From contig CAIXFH010000029.1 in assembly GCA_903918645.1 (NCBI GenBank), positions 1 through 48,266 on the forward strand: a stretch of DNA of 48,266 nt. Reading direction: 5' to 3'. Source of the stretch: an uncultured Actinomycetes bacterium (GTDB lineage Bacteria; Actinomycetota; Actinomycetes; S36-B12; CAIYMF01). Shown piece after piece: positions 32,417 to 43,201 of the stretch. The notes beneath the pieces are model-generated. The model worked only from the letters and a program-made list of their open reading frames with translations. It had not been told where the DNA came from and did no database searches. Within the stretch, counting starts at the first letter, position 1, and each line of letters starts with the position of its first letter. The translations under genes and the position numbers were made by a program.

Positions 32417-33202
32417 ATGGACTTGGGGATTGCGGGACGGGTATTCGTCATCACTGGAGGCTCACGCGGCCTAGGACTGGCTGCTGCAGAGGCGATCGTG
32501 GGCGAAGCTGGCCACGTGGTCATCGTCGCGCGAAACGCTGACTCGGTCGCCTCCGCAGTATCGACTTTGGGCGGTCCTGATTTCGCTCTTGGGCTGCCGG
32601 GAGATATCGCTGACCCGGCCACTGCCGAGCGAGTAACTGCTGGGGCCGTTGCCCGATTTGGTCGCCTGGACGGCGCAGTGATCAGCGCGGGCGGGCCGCA
32701 GTCTGGTTCCGCAATGTCAGTCACTGACGAGAGCTGGCGTGAGGCGTTCGAAACGACCTTCCTCGGCCCGCTTCGCATCGCACGAGCCGTGGCCAAGGCC
32801 GGCACAGGCAGCACAGGCACCTTGAGCGGCACCGATGGATCAATCGTGTTCATCTTGTCGACCACCGCGCGTGAGCCCTTGCCCGGCCTCGCATTGAGCA
32901 ATGGCCTGCGACCAGGTTTGGCCATGATGGTCAAGGACTTAGCAGACGAACTTGGTCCTCGTGGCCTGCGAGTCAATGGCGTACTGCCGGGCCGGCTGGC
33001 TACCGACCGAGTATTCGCGTTGGATGCTCGACTTGGAGCTCCAGATCTTGTGCGCCGTCGGCACGAATCCACCATCCCGCTCGGTCGCTATGGCGAGCCT
33101 GCGGAGTTGGGCAGAGCTGCGGCGTTCCTGCTCTCCCCCGCCGCGTCCTACATCACCGGCAGCCTGTTACCGCTGGACGGTGGAGCACTGCGTAGCCAGT
33201 AA
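32417..33202 (+). CDS. Atypical SDR lacking the YxxxK catalytic pair
   Basis: A 261-residue short-chain dehydrogenase/reductase fold protein. The nucleotide site FVITGGSRGLGLAAAEA is intact, as are SAGGPQSGSAMS and the C-terminal ITGSLLPLDGGALRSQ. Where the catalytic Tyr-x3-Lys normally stands the sequence reads LALSNGLRPGLAMM, so Tyr is replaced by Ser and Lys by Arg. Such divergent members, annotated as 3-oxoacyl-ACP reductase-like, are known from many bacteria; they may use other residues or serve non-redox roles. A TAGACC hexamer lies 14 bases before the ATG. It ends convergently with the ABC exporter gene. Confidence 0.88.
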   Translation: MDLGIAGRVFVITGGSRGLGLAAAEAIVGEAGHVVIVARNADSVASAVSTLGGPDFALGLPGDIADPATAERVTAGAVARFGRLDGAVISAGGPQSGSAMSVTDESWREAFETTFLGPLRIARAVAKAGTGSTGTLSGTDGSIVFILSTTAREPLPGLALSNGLRPGLAMMVKDLADELGPRGLRVNGVLPGRLATDRVFALDARLGAPDLVRRRHESTIPLGRYGEPAELGRAAAFLLSPAASYITGSLLPLDGGALRSQ

Positions 33203-33273
33203 CTCGGGCTTTGCCAGTGAATGTTCTAGGCCGCGTCAGCGCGAGGTCGGCGCAGCGGTGCTGGGCCGAAGGG

Positions 33274-35148
33274 CTAGTTCTGGTCCTGCACCGCGAATTG
33301 GGTGCGGTAGAGATCGGCATAGGTGCCACCTGAAGCGAGTAGCTCGTCGTGGCTACCGCTCTGCACGATTCGACCGTCCTCCACCACCAGGATCTGGTCG
33401 GCCTCGCGGATAGTGGAAAGCCGGTGTGCAATCACGAGCGACGTTCTGCCCTGAAGCGCGGTGGCTAACGCCCGCTGAACGGCAACCTCGGATTCGCTGT
33501 CAAGGTGCGCTGTCGCTTCATCGAGGACCACGATGTCGGGCGCCTTCAGGAGCAGCCTGGCAATCGCCATGCGCTGCTTCTCGCCACCCGAAAGCCGATA
33601 ACCACGATCGCCCACGACGGTGTCGAGACCGTCGGGAAGCGCGTCGATGAGATCGAGCACCTGTGCATCACGAAGTGCGTCACGGATCTGCTGGTCGGTC
33701 GCGTCCGGCCGCGCGTAGAGGAGGTTGGCGCGTATGGTCTCGTGGAACATGTGTGCGTCCTGTGTCACGACACCGATCAAGCTATGCAACGAGTCGAGGG
33801 TCACGTCGCGAACGTCTACGCCATTGATGAAGATCGATCCGCCAGTGACGTCGTAAAGCCTGGAGACCAATGCAGTGATGGTTGTCTTACCTGCCCCTGA
33901 GGGGCCAACCAGCGCGACCATCTGCCCCGGTTTTGCGGTGAAGGAGACGCCTCGAAGCACTTCGTCGCGCACCTGTGAGGTCTCTGCTCGGGCGATTGAC
34001 TCAAGTGACGCCAGCGACACCTCGTCAGCAGCCGGATAACGAAACCTAACGTTGGAAAAGGTGATTGTGCTTGCGCCTGTCGGGATTGCGCGTGCATCTT
34101 CGCGGTCCTGCACCATCGGTACAAGATCCAAAACCTCGAACACACGCTCAAAGCTGACCAGAGCGGTCATGACATCGACCCGCACGTTCGACAGGGAGGT
34201 CAGGGGGCCGTAGAGCCGTCCTAGCAGGGCGGCGAGCGCGAGCAATGTTCCCACTGTGATCGCCCCTGAGATGGCTAGGTTGCCACCGATTCCATAGACG
34301 AGTGCAGTGGCGAGTGCGGCGACTAAGGCTAGGGCGGTGAAGAACACACGACTGGCCATCGCAATGCGCACGCCGATATCACGGACGCGTCCGGCCCGGC
34401 CAGAGAAGTCCGCAGACTCTTCAGCCGGCCGGCCGAACAACTTGACCAGCAGCGCCCCCGAGACGTTGAAGCGCTCGGTCATCTGGGTGGCCATCTCAGC
34501 GTTGAGTTGCATCTGCTCGCGCGTCATCGCCTGAAGCGTGCGTCCCATCCAACGAGCAGGGACGATAAAGACGGGGAGCAGGATCAATGAGGCCACGGTG
34601 ATCTGCCAGGACAGCGCGAGCATTGCGATGACGACCACCGTAAGCGTCACGAAATTGCCAACAACCCCCGACAGCGTTGAGGTGAATGCCTGCTGAGCTC
34701 CCATGACATCACTGTTGAGCCGTGACACCAGCGCACCGGTCTGGGTACGGGTGAAGAACGCCACCGGCATCCGCTGCACGTGGTCGAAGACCTCAGTGCG
34801 CAGATCGTAGATCAGCCCTTCACCAATACGTGAGGAGAACCAACGGCCGATCAACGTGATGGCAGAGTCCACCACAGCGAGGCCAGCGATGATCAGAGCT
34901 GTGGTGGTTACTACGGCTCGGTCTCCGGGCGTGACACCGTGGTCAATGATCCGGCGGAAGAGCAGCGGCTGCGCCACGACCAACACTGCGTCCACAACAA
35001 GAGTGATCAAGAAACCGGTGACCCAAGCGCGGTAGGGCCTGGCGTAACCCAAGATGCGCTTGACTGTGCCCCTAGTGATTTTGCGCTGCAGCACCGAGTC
35101 GTCTTTTCGGTACGAGCGAATCACTGTATGTGGGTTAGTTGAAGCCAC
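33274..35148 (-). CDS. ABC exporter, fused membrane and ATPase domains
   Basis: A 624-residue half-transporter of the multidrug/lipid exporter type. Six membrane helices occupy about residues 45-340; the ATPase domain follows with Walker A LVGPSGAGKTTITALV, signature YRLSGGEKQRMAIAR, Walker B IVVLDEATAHLDSES and the H-loop ending VIAHRLSTI. A linker of about 30 extra residues (VSLASLESIARAETSQVRDE) lies inside the early ATPase domain. It probably works as a homodimer because no second half-transporter is adjacent. The GTG at 35148 has GAAGG nine bases upstream. Substrate unknown. Confidence 0.92.
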   Translation of the reverse strand: MASTNPHTVIRSYRKDDSVLQRKITRGTVKRILGYARPYRAWVTGFLITLVVDAVLVVAQPLLFRRIIDHGVTPGDRAVVTTTALIIAGLAVVDSAITLIGRWFSSRIGEGLIYDLRTEVFDHVQRMPVAFFTRTQTGALVSRLNSDVMGAQQAFTSTLSGVVGNFVTLTVVVIAMLALSWQITVASLILLPVFIVPARWMGRTLQAMTREQMQLNAEMATQMTERFNVSGALLVKLFGRPAEESADFSGRAGRVRDIGVRIAMASRVFFTALALVAALATALVYGIGGNLAISGAITVGTLLALAALLGRLYGPLTSLSNVRVDVMTALVSFERVFEVLDLVPMVQDREDARAIPTGASTITFSNVRFRYPAADEVSLASLESIARAETSQVRDEVLRGVSFTAKPGQMVALVGPSGAGKTTITALVSRLYDVTGGSIFINGVDVRDVTLDSLHSLIGVVTQDAHMFHETIRANLLYARPDATDQQIRDALRDAQVLDLIDALPDGLDTVVGDRGYRLSGGEKQRMAIARLLLKAPDIVVLDEATAHLDSESEVAVQRALATALQGRTSLVIAHRLSTIREADQILVVEDGRIVQSGSHDELLASGGTYADLYRTQFAVQDQN

Positions 35149-35172
35149 TGGAGTAAACCTTCCTCGCCTCGG

Positions 35173-35196
35173 GCCCAGCCAACTACGGTGCTGGGC
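35173..35196 (-). repeat. Inverted repeat in the leader of the ABC exporter gene
   Basis: GCCCAGC (35173-35179) and GCTGGGC (35190-35196) form a 7-bp stem with a 10-base loop, 25 bases before the exporter start. It could be an operator, an attenuator or chance. The rest of 35149-35299 holds no gene that I can support. Confidence 0.3.
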
Positions 35197-35299
35197 GCTT
35201 AGAACAAGGTTGTCCGAGTAACTTTTGTTCCCGATCGTAAATTATGGCTGACTTCTGCCAGGATCGACCACCCTCGTAGTCTCTTGGCGGTCACACTCG

Positions 35300-35509
35300 T
35301 TACGACTTGGCGTCACCGTGAGAGCCGCCTCGGCCGCGCAATGCGGTTTCCGATTCCACGAGCAGGCGGTGGATGAAGCCGTATGAGCGTCCGGTGGACT
35401 CGGCCAACTCGCGGATGCTTGCGCCCGCGCTGTAACGCTCATTGAGGTCACCGGTGACTTGGCTCCGCTCAGAGCCTGTGATCCTTCGACCTTTACCCAA
35501 CGCAGCCAT
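35300..35509 (-). CDS. Small helix-turn-helix DNA-binding protein
   Basis: A 69-residue basic protein made up mostly of one helix-turn-helix: ASIRELAESTGRSYGFIHRL lies in the centre, after a basic N terminus (MAALGKGRRITGSERSQVTG) and before a Gly/Arg-rich end (ALRGRGGSHGDAKS). This compact form is widespread in actinobacteria and probably binds DNA as a small regulator or nucleoid protein; targets are unknown. The ATG at 35509 is preceded by TTTGGAGGG, a strong ribosome-binding site. It lies downstream of the ABC-F gene on the same strand, separated by an AT-rich region with a long inverted repeat. Confidence 0.85.
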   Translation of the reverse strand: MAALGKGRRITGSERSQVTGDLNERYSAGASIRELAESTGRSYGFIHRLLVESETALRGRGGSHGDAKS

Positions 35510-35579
35510 GTGTGCATCCCTCCAAAGCGCGACAAAAACTCCACGCCACCCGTGGTGAGCACAACGTAGCGATCGAATC

Positions 35580-35612
35580 CCAAGATCACCAGTTCAATTT
35601 AGTTGATCTTGG
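35580..35612. repeat. 9-bp inverted repeat in AT-rich spacer
   Basis: CCAAGATCA (35580-35588) and TGATCTTGG (35604-35612) pair perfectly around 15 bases and are followed on the plus strand by TTTT. The spacer 35510-35667 is clearly AT-rich for this genome and holds no gene. The repeat may be an operator for the small HTH gene or a terminator-like hairpin. Confidence 0.5.
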
Positions 35613-35667
35613 TTTTGCATTGTTGATTTTGACCACGAGAGAGCGAAACAATACAAACGCCGCGCTC

Positions 35668-37269
35668 TCATGCTAGCGCTACAAGGTCGGCGTAATCAGC
35701 ACTCCATAAATCTTCGACGCCATCTGGCAGCAATAACACCCGTTCCGGATTCAATGCCTCGACCGCACCTTCATCATGCGAAACCAGAACAATTGCTCCC
35801 TCATAAGAGCGAAGAGCCGAGAGCACCTCATCACGGCTGGCCGGATCAAGGTTGTTCGTGGGTTCGTCAAGCAGCAGGACGTTCGCGGCGGAAACAACTA
35901 ACGTCGCCAACGCCAATCGCGTTTTCTCGCCTCCAGACAAAGTGGCCGCGAGTTGATCTACGGTATCGCCCGAAAACAGGAATGATCCCAATACTTTACG
36001 AATATCTGGTTCTAAAAGATTAGGCGAGGCGGTGCGCATATTCTCTAGCACAGTGCGTGCAGGATCGAGCGTCTCATGCTCCTGTGCGTAATACCCAAGT
36101 TGCAGGCCATGACCAGGCTGAATTTCACCAGTATCGGATTTATCAACTCCGGCAAGAATCCGCAAAAGTGTTGTTTTCCCGGCGCCATTCAAACCTAAGA
36201 TGACCACGCGAGAGCCCTTGTCGATGGCTAGATCCACGTCGGTGAAGATCTCGAGTGAACCGTAAGACTTTGATAGTTCTTGCGCCCGTAGCGGTGTCTT
36301 GCCACAAGGCGCAGGTGTCGGGAACCGAAGTTTGGCCACCTTGTCGCTGCGTCGTGTCTCCTCAAGGCCCCCAAGGATTCGCTCGGCGCGCCGCGACATG
36401 TTCTGCGCGGCCTTGGCCTTTGTCGCAGTAGCGCGCATCCGATCCGCCTGTTGCTGGAGAGCGGAGGCTTGTTTCTCGGCGTTTGACCGTTCGCGCTTCC
36501 GTCGACGTTCGTCGGTCTCGCGCTGTGTGACATAGGTCTTCCAACCGACGTTATAGACGTCGAGTTCACACCTATTGGCATCGAGATGGAACACCCGGTT
36601 GACCGTTGCCTCGAGTAGTTCAACGTCGTGGCTGATCACCACCAATCCACCGCGATGCGCTTTGAGGAAATCGCGCAACCAGACAATGGAATCAGCATCA
36701 AGATGGTTAGTGGGCTCATCCAGTAGCAGGGTGTCGGCGCCTGAGAACAGAATGCGCGCAAGCTCAACTCGACGTCGCTGTCCGCCGGAAAGGGTGCCAA
36801 GCGGTTGATGCAGCACTCGTTCTGGCAGTGACAAGCTGCTCGCAATGGCTGCCGCCTCGGAATCTGCTGCGTAGCCACCGCGAGCGACGAAGTCAGCTTC
36901 GGCGCTGGCATAGCGACGCATCGCTCGATCCCGCTGATCGACGTCCGGATCTGCCATGCGCTCACTCATGAGGCGCATGCGACGAGCTACTTCGTCCAGG
37001 CCGCGTGCCGAGAGGATTCGGTCTCGTACAAGCACCTCGAGATCGCCAGTTCGTGGATCCTGCGGTAGGTAACCCAGCTCGCCGCCGCGAGTCACGGTGC
37101 CAGCCGCGGCCTCGACCTCTCCGGCAAGGACCTTCGTTAGCGTCGTTTTGCCGGCGCCATTGCGGCCGACAAGACCGACCTTGTCGCCTGGACCTACACG
37201 AAAGCTCGCGTTCGCCAACAGAATCCGGGGGCCAGCACGTAGTTCAAGGCCAGCAGCAGCAATAGTCAC
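35668..37269 (-). CDS. ABC-F family ATPase
   Basis: A 533-residue soluble protein with two tandem ABC ATPase domains and no membrane part, of the ABC-F class that acts on ribosomes in translation control or antibiotic protection. Domain 1 has VGLVGRNGAGKTTLTKV, LSGGQRRRVELA and LLLDEPTNHLD; domain 2 has VILGLNGAGKTTLLRI, LSGGEKTRLALA and LLLDEPTNNLD. A charged linker between the domains (ERRRKRERSNAEKQASALQQ) matches the P-site tRNA-interaction motif region. The GTG start at 37269 follows TAGACT by nine bases. The 3' third of the gene is noticeably richer in A and T than its first half. It probably has its own promoter rather than reading on from sufT. Confidence 0.9.
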   Translation of the reverse strand: MTIAAAGLELRAGPRILLANASFRVGPGDKVGLVGRNGAGKTTLTKVLAGEVEAAAGTVTRGGELGYLPQDPRTGDLEVLVRDRILSARGLDEVARRMRLMSERMADPDVDQRDRAMRRYASAEADFVARGGYAADSEAAAIASSLSLPERVLHQPLGTLSGGQRRRVELARILFSGADTLLLDEPTNHLDADSIVWLRDFLKAHRGGLVVISHDVELLEATVNRVFHLDANRCELDVYNVGWKTYVTQRETDERRRKRERSNAEKQASALQQQADRMRATATKAKAAQNMSRRAERILGGLEETRRSDKVAKLRFPTPAPCGKTPLRAQELSKSYGSLEIFTDVDLAIDKGSRVVILGLNGAGKTTLLRILAGVDKSDTGEIQPGHGLQLGYYAQEHETLDPARTVLENMRTASPNLLEPDIRKVLGSFLFSGDTVDQLAATLSGGEKTRLALATLVVSAANVLLLDEPTNNLDPASRDEVLSALRSYEGAIVLVSHDEGAVEALNPERVLLLPDGVEDLWSADYADLVALA

Positions 37270-37278
37270 AGTGCCCCC

Positions 37279-37284
37279 AGTCTA
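37279..37284 (-). promoter_or_regulatory. -10-like TAGACT before the ABC-F gene
   Basis: On the minus strand TAGACT ends nine bases before the GTG at 37269, giving a nearly leaderless transcript separate from the suf operon upstream. Confidence 0.4.
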
Positions 37285-37351
37285 TGGGGTGGGGCAGACC
37301 CCCTTAGCCGCAAGCGATGTGATGCCGAACGCAAAACTCACAGCAGCGGTA

Positions 37352-37699
37352 TCAGAGATTAAAGCCGAGGGCGCGCAACATCTCTCGACCGTCGTCAGTG
37401 ATCTTCTCCGGTGTCCACGGTGGCATCCATACCCAGTTGATCCGGTAGTCGTTAACGACGCCGTCCAGGGCTGCACGTGTCTGATCCTCGATGACATCGG
37501 TGAGCGGGCACGCCGCTGAGGTCAAGGTGAGATCGATCGTCGCAATATTGGTGTCATCGACGCTGACACCGTAGACGAGGCCGAGGTCAACGACGTTGAT
37601 ACCCAACTCGGGATCAACTACATCCTTGAGCGCCTCGAGGACGTCCTCATCTGGCGTGATGTCAGCGCCGCCAGCGAGTGGCGCACTTGTCTCGGTCAT
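37352..37699 (-). CDS. sufT: SufT-like DUF59/MIP18 Fe–S assembly factor
   Basis: A 115-residue MIP18-family (DUF59) protein that helps mature Fe–S proteins. The family core reads ALKDVVDPELGINVVDLGLV, IDLTLTSAACPLTDVI with the conserved Cys, and INWVWMPPWTPEKITDDG. The N-terminal 20 residues are a variable tail. The ATG at 37699 has GGAGGT upstream and overlaps the sufU stop by four bases, making it the last gene of the suf operon. The same end gene occurs in mycobacterial suf operons (Rv1466). Confidence 0.92.
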   Translation of the reverse strand: MTETSAPLAGGADITPDEDVLEALKDVVDPELGINVVDLGLVYGVSVDDTNIATIDLTLTSAACPLTDVIEDQTRAALDGVVNDYRINWVWMPPWTPEKITDDGREMLRALGFNL

Positions 37700-38153
37700 C
37701 GTGTTACCTCCGGTGATTCTCTGTCGACGGCCTGGGAGACCGCGTCCTTCCAGGCCATCCACCCAAGCAGGGCGCACTTTACTCGTGCCGGGTACTTTGC
37801 AACCCCGGCGAACGCGATGGCATCGCCGAGTAGATCTTCGTTGGGCTCGAGATTCCCGCGGCTCTGCATCAAAGCGAGGAACTCGTCGGCCACTGCCAGA
37901 TCGGCGGTGATCGGGTGACCCACCAACTGCTCGAACATCACGCTGGCTGAAGCCTGCGAGATTGAGCAACCCTGGCCGTCGTAGGAAATATCGGTGACGA
38001 CATCACCTTCGATTGCGACGCGTACCGTGAGTTCGTCGCCGCAGGTTGGATTCACATGATGCACCTCAGCGCCGAAGGGCTCACGTAGCCCACGACCGCG
38101 CGGATGCTTGTAGTGATCGAGGATGATTTCTTGGTAGAGCGACTCCAGATCCA

Positions 38154-38154
<1 letters not shown>
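37696..38154 (-). CDS. sufU: SufU zinc-dependent sulfurtransferase
   Basis: A 152-residue IscU-like SufU protein that accepts persulfide sulfur from SufS and passes it to the SufBCD scaffold. The zinc ligands Cys38 and Asp40 (NPTCGDELTV), Cys63 (GQGCSISQASAS) and Cys127 (RVKCALLGW) are all present, and the roughly 20-residue SufU-specific insert between the second and third Cys is visible. The ATG at 38154 shares its A with the sufS stop (TGATG); a GTG at 38157 would add one residue. The stop overlaps sufT. Confidence 0.95.
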
Positions 38155-40261
<2,107 letters not shown>

Positions 40262-40264
40262 GGT

Positions 40265-40624
40265 TCAGGCTCCTTCTACTGCGGGCTTGCGGGCGGCATT
40301 TACTGTGATGTCGACGAGGACAACGGCGTCATCGCCATCACCCACGACCATCACGTCATAGACGGGTATTGCGGTGACAGCGGGTGGGCCGGAAGGCTCA
40401 CCCGTGCGAAGGTCAAAGCGCGAACCGTGGAGCCAGCACTCAACTGTGCAGTCCTCCACCTCGCCTTCGGAAAGCGCTACATCGGCGTGCGAGCAGACAT
40501 CGTTGATGGCGTGTACATGGCCGGCAGAGTCACGGATGATTGCAACAGCCGTGCCCTGCACAACAACAGCCAGCGCTCCTGGCACCGGTACATCGACCAA
40601 CTTGCACACTTCGACGGCGGTCAT
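40265..40624 (-). CDS. Rieske [2Fe–2S] ferredoxin in the suf operon
   Basis: A 119-residue soluble Rieske protein like the ferredoxin components of non-heme iron oxygenases. The cluster ligands are Cys44 and His46 (NDVCSHADVALSEG) and Cys63 and His66 (VECWLHGSRFDL). There is no membrane anchor. The ATG overlaps the sufD stop by four bases, and sufC follows after three bases, so its production is tied to SufBCD. Actinobacterial suf operons of Streptomyces type often contain it, but the M. tuberculosis operon does not. It may pass electrons during cluster assembly or report cluster supply; this is inference. Confidence 0.92.
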   Translation of the reverse strand: MTAVEVCKLVDVPVPGALAVVVQGTAVAIIRDSAGHVHAINDVCSHADVALSEGEVEDCTVECWLHGSRFDLRTGEPSGPPAVTAIPVYDVMVVGDGDDAVVLVDITVNAARKPAVEGA

Positions 40625-41787
40625 GCGGTTGCCTCGTCAACTGCTTGGTCGTCCTCAGATTGGTCGTCCTCAGACTCGGAACCGGCCGCTAGGCCGAGTT
40701 CAGAATCGATCGCTGCCTGGAGGTGGGACTCCCACTCGGGGACTCCCAGTTTGGTGATGACGTCGGCGAAGAAGCCTCGCACCACCAAGCGGGTCGCGAC
40801 GTCTGCCGGAATGCCTCGTGACTGAAGGTAAAACAGCTGCTCGTCGTCGAACCGACCGGTTGCGCTTGCGTGCCCAGCCCCGACGATCTCACCGGTTTCG
40901 ATTTCCAGGTTCGGGACCGAATCTGCACGGGCAGCATCAGTAAGCACGAGGTTGCGATTGAGTTCGTAGGTCTCGGTACCGATGGCCGCAGCGCGGATGA
41001 TGACGTCACCAACCCACACTGTGCGAGCGATGCCCTCGGGACCCAATGCTGGGTCGCCCTTGAGTGCACCCTTGTACATGACGTTGCTGCGGCAATGCGG
41101 CACCGCGTGATCGATCAGCGACCGGTGCTCGAGGTGCTGGCCCGCGTCGGCGAAGAAGACCCCCATGAGTTCGGCGTTACCGCCGGGCCCTGCGTACTCG
41201 ACGGTGGGTACAAGACGAACAACCTTGCCGCCGAATGTTGCGATGAACGAGCGGAAGGTGGCGTCGCGGCCAACGACAGCATGCTGGCGACCCAGATGCA
41301 CTGTGTCAGCGCTCCAGGACTGAATCGAGACCACTGTGAGGTGGGCGCCATCGGCAACGTTGATCTCGACGTTGGCCGAATAGGTTGCCGATCCGCTGTG
41401 TTCGAGCACGACGACGCCGCGCGAAAAGAGTTCGGCGTTGATGACGATGTGCGCGACGCTCGGGGTATCGACCCCAGAGCCCTCGATGCGCACCACGGTG
41501 GGAGTGCTGTCAACGAAATCACGCGGCAAGGTGATGACGGTGCTCTGTGTCGTGGCCGCCCGGGCGATGGCGCTGGACCAGTCAACCGGTCCGCTAGCAG
41601 CCGGAAGTGCAGTGGTATCAACGGATGTGACTACTACACCGGCGGCGGCGTCAATCGTGAGTTGTGGCGGTACGGGCGAATTGATCTCGCTGTAGATGCC
41701 GCGCAGACTCTTCAGCGGAGTGAACCGCCAAGCTTCTTCACGTCCGGTAGGTGCAACAAAATCAGTGTGGGTGTCGGTCACTGTCAT
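40621..41787 (-). CDS. sufD: Fe–S assembly scaffold subunit SufD
   Basis: A 388-residue SufD, which partners SufB and SufC in building [4Fe–4S] clusters and takes part in iron acquisition. The N-terminal segment REEAWRFTPLKSLRG is typical, and the beta-helix core ends with NLEIETGEIVGAGHASATGR and LFYLQSRGIP. The extreme C terminus is an acidic tail in which the pentapeptide SEDDQ is repeated twice, encoded by a 15-base tandem duplication. ATG at 41787, one base after the sufB stop; a longer frame to 41868 lies in sufB. The stop overlaps the Rieske gene. Confidence 0.95.
   Translation of the reverse strand: MTVTDTHTDFVAPTGREEAWRFTPLKSLRGIYSEINSPVPPQLTIDAAAGVVVTSVDTTALPAASGPVDWSSAIARAATTQSTVITLPRDFVDSTPTVVRIEGSGVDTPSVAHIVINAELFSRGVVVLEHSGSATYSANVEINVADGAHLTVVSIQSWSADTVHLGRQHAVVGRDATFRSFIATFGGKVVRLVPTVEYAGPGGNAELMGVFFADAGQHLEHRSLIDHAVPHCRSNVMYKGALKGDPALGPEGIARTVWVGDVIIRAAAIGTETYELNRNLVLTDAARADSVPNLEIETGEIVGAGHASATGRFDDEQLFYLQSRGIPADVATRLVVRGFFADVITKLGVPEWESHLQAAIDSELGLAAGSESEDDQSEDDQAVDEATA
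40645..40674. repeat. 15-base tandem duplication in the sufD tail
   Basis: TTGGTCGTCCTCAGA occurs twice in direct succession (40645-40659 and 40660-40674), giving SEDDQ-SEDDQ near the SufD C terminus. Confidence 0.8.
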
Positions 41788-41788
41788 G

Positions 41789-43201
41789 TCAGCCGACAGC
41801 CCCTTCCATCTGCATCTCGATGAGACGGTTGAGTTCGAGGGCGTACTCCATGGGCAATTCTCGCGCAATGGGCTCGACGAACCCGCGCACGATCATGGCC
41901 ATGGCCTCGTCCTCGGTCATACCGCGGGACATGAGATAGAAGAGCTGGTCTTCGCTGATCTTCGAGACCGTGGCCTCGTGCCCCATCGAAGCATCGTCGG
42001 TGCGCACGTCGACATAGGGGTAGGTGTCCGATCGGCTGATGTCGTCGACCAGCAGTGCGTCGCACTTGACGGTGCTACGTGAGCCGTGCGCGTCTTCGTT
42101 GATCTGAACCAAGCCGCGGTATGACGTGCGACCGCCGCCACGTGCTACCGACTTGGAGATGATGGTTGAGGACGTGTTAGGAGCAGCGTGCACCATCTTC
42201 GAGCCAGCGTCCTGATGCTGACCCTCGCCAGCGAATGCGATCGACAGGGTCTCGCCCTTGGCGTGCTCCCCCACCATCCATACCGCCGGGTACTTCATCG
42301 TGACCTTCGAGCCGATGTTGCCGTCGATCCACTCCATAGTGGCTCCGGCCTGGGCTACGGCACGCTTGGTGACCAAGTTGTAGACGTTGTTCGACCAGTT
42401 CTGGATGGTCGTGTACCTGCAGCGGGCGTCCTTCTTGACGATGATCTCGACGACCGCTGAGTGCAGCGAGTCGCTCGAGTAAATCGGCGCGGTACACCCT
42501 TCGACGTAGTGCACGTATGCGCCTTCATCAACGATGATCAGAGTGCGTTCGAACTGGCCCATGTTCTCGGTGTTGATGCGAAAATAGGCCTGAAGCGGGA
42601 TGTCGACCTTGACGCCCTTGGGCACGTAGATGAACGAGCCACCCGACCATACGGCGGTGTTGAGCGCGGAGAACTTGTTGTCGCCGGTGGGAATGATGGA
42701 GCCGAAGTACTGGCGGAAGACATCCTCGTGCTCACGAAGACCGGTGTCGGTGTCGAGGAACAGGACGCCCTGCTCCTCGAGGTCCTCACGGATCTTGTGG
42801 TAGACGACCTCTGATTCATATTGCGCCGCCACACCCGAGACGAGCCGCTGCTTCTCGGCTTCTGGGATGCCGAGCCGGTCATAGGTGTTCTTGATGTCAT
42901 CGGGGAGGTCTTCCCAGGACGCTGCCTGCTTCTCGGTCGACTTGACGAAATACTTGATGTTGTCGAAGTCGATACCCGATAGGTCAGATCCCCAGGTGGG
43001 CATGGGCTTTTTCTGGAACAGTCGAAGACCCTTGAGCCGCATGTCGAGCATCCACTCGGGCTCGTTCTTGCGCGCGCTGATGTCGCGAACGACGTCCTCG
43101 TTGATTCCGCGGCGCGCGTTGGCGCCGGCGACGTCTGGGTCAGACCAGCCGAAGTCGTACCGGCCGATACCGTCGAGCTCAGCGTGCATTTCGGTCGTCA
43201 T
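41789..43201 (-). CDS. sufB: Fe–S assembly scaffold subunit SufB
   Basis: A 470-residue SufB, the main scaffold on which Fe–S clusters are built with SufC and SufD. Family landmarks are [94 protein letters not shown] and [15 protein letters not shown]. The ATG at 43201 (MTTEMHAEL) has CGGAGGTCC upstream and overlaps the sufR stop as ATGA; the frame beyond 43201 runs inside sufR. No intein interrupts the gene, unlike M. tuberculosis sufB. Confidence 0.97.
   Translation of the reverse strand: MTTEMHAELDGIGRYDFGWSDPDVAGANARRGINEDVVRDISARKNEPEWMLDMRLKGLRLFQKKPMPTWGSDLSGIDFDNIKYFVKSTEKQAASWEDLPDDIKNTYDRLGIPEAEKQRLVSGVAAQYESEVVYHKIREDLEEQGVLFLDTDTGLREHEDVFRQYFGSIIPTGDNKFSALNTAVWSGGSFIYVPKGVKVDIPLQAYFRINTENMGQFERTLIIVDEGAYVHYVEGCTAPIYSSDSLHSAVVEIIVKKDARCRYTTIQNWSNNVYNLVTKRAVAQAGATMEWIDGNIGSKVTMKYPAVWMVGEHAKGETLSIAFAGEGQHQDAGSKMVHAAPNTSSTIISKSVARGGGRTSYRGLVQINEDAHGSRSTVKCDALLVDDISRSDTYPYVDVRTDDASMGHEATVSKISEDQLFYLMSRGMTEDEAMAMIVRGFVEPIARELPMEYALELNRLIEMQMEGAVG

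Noticed and set aside
33203-33273. Terminator between the SDR and ABC exporter genes
   Set aside because: Only short GC-rich arms (GCGC/GCGC) are visible in this convergent gap, not better than chance at this GC content.
35639-35669. GAGAGCG/CGCTCTC hairpin at the ABC-F stop as a terminator
   Set aside because: The loop of 17 bases and absence of a following T tract in the transcribed direction make it weak; left as a possibility only.
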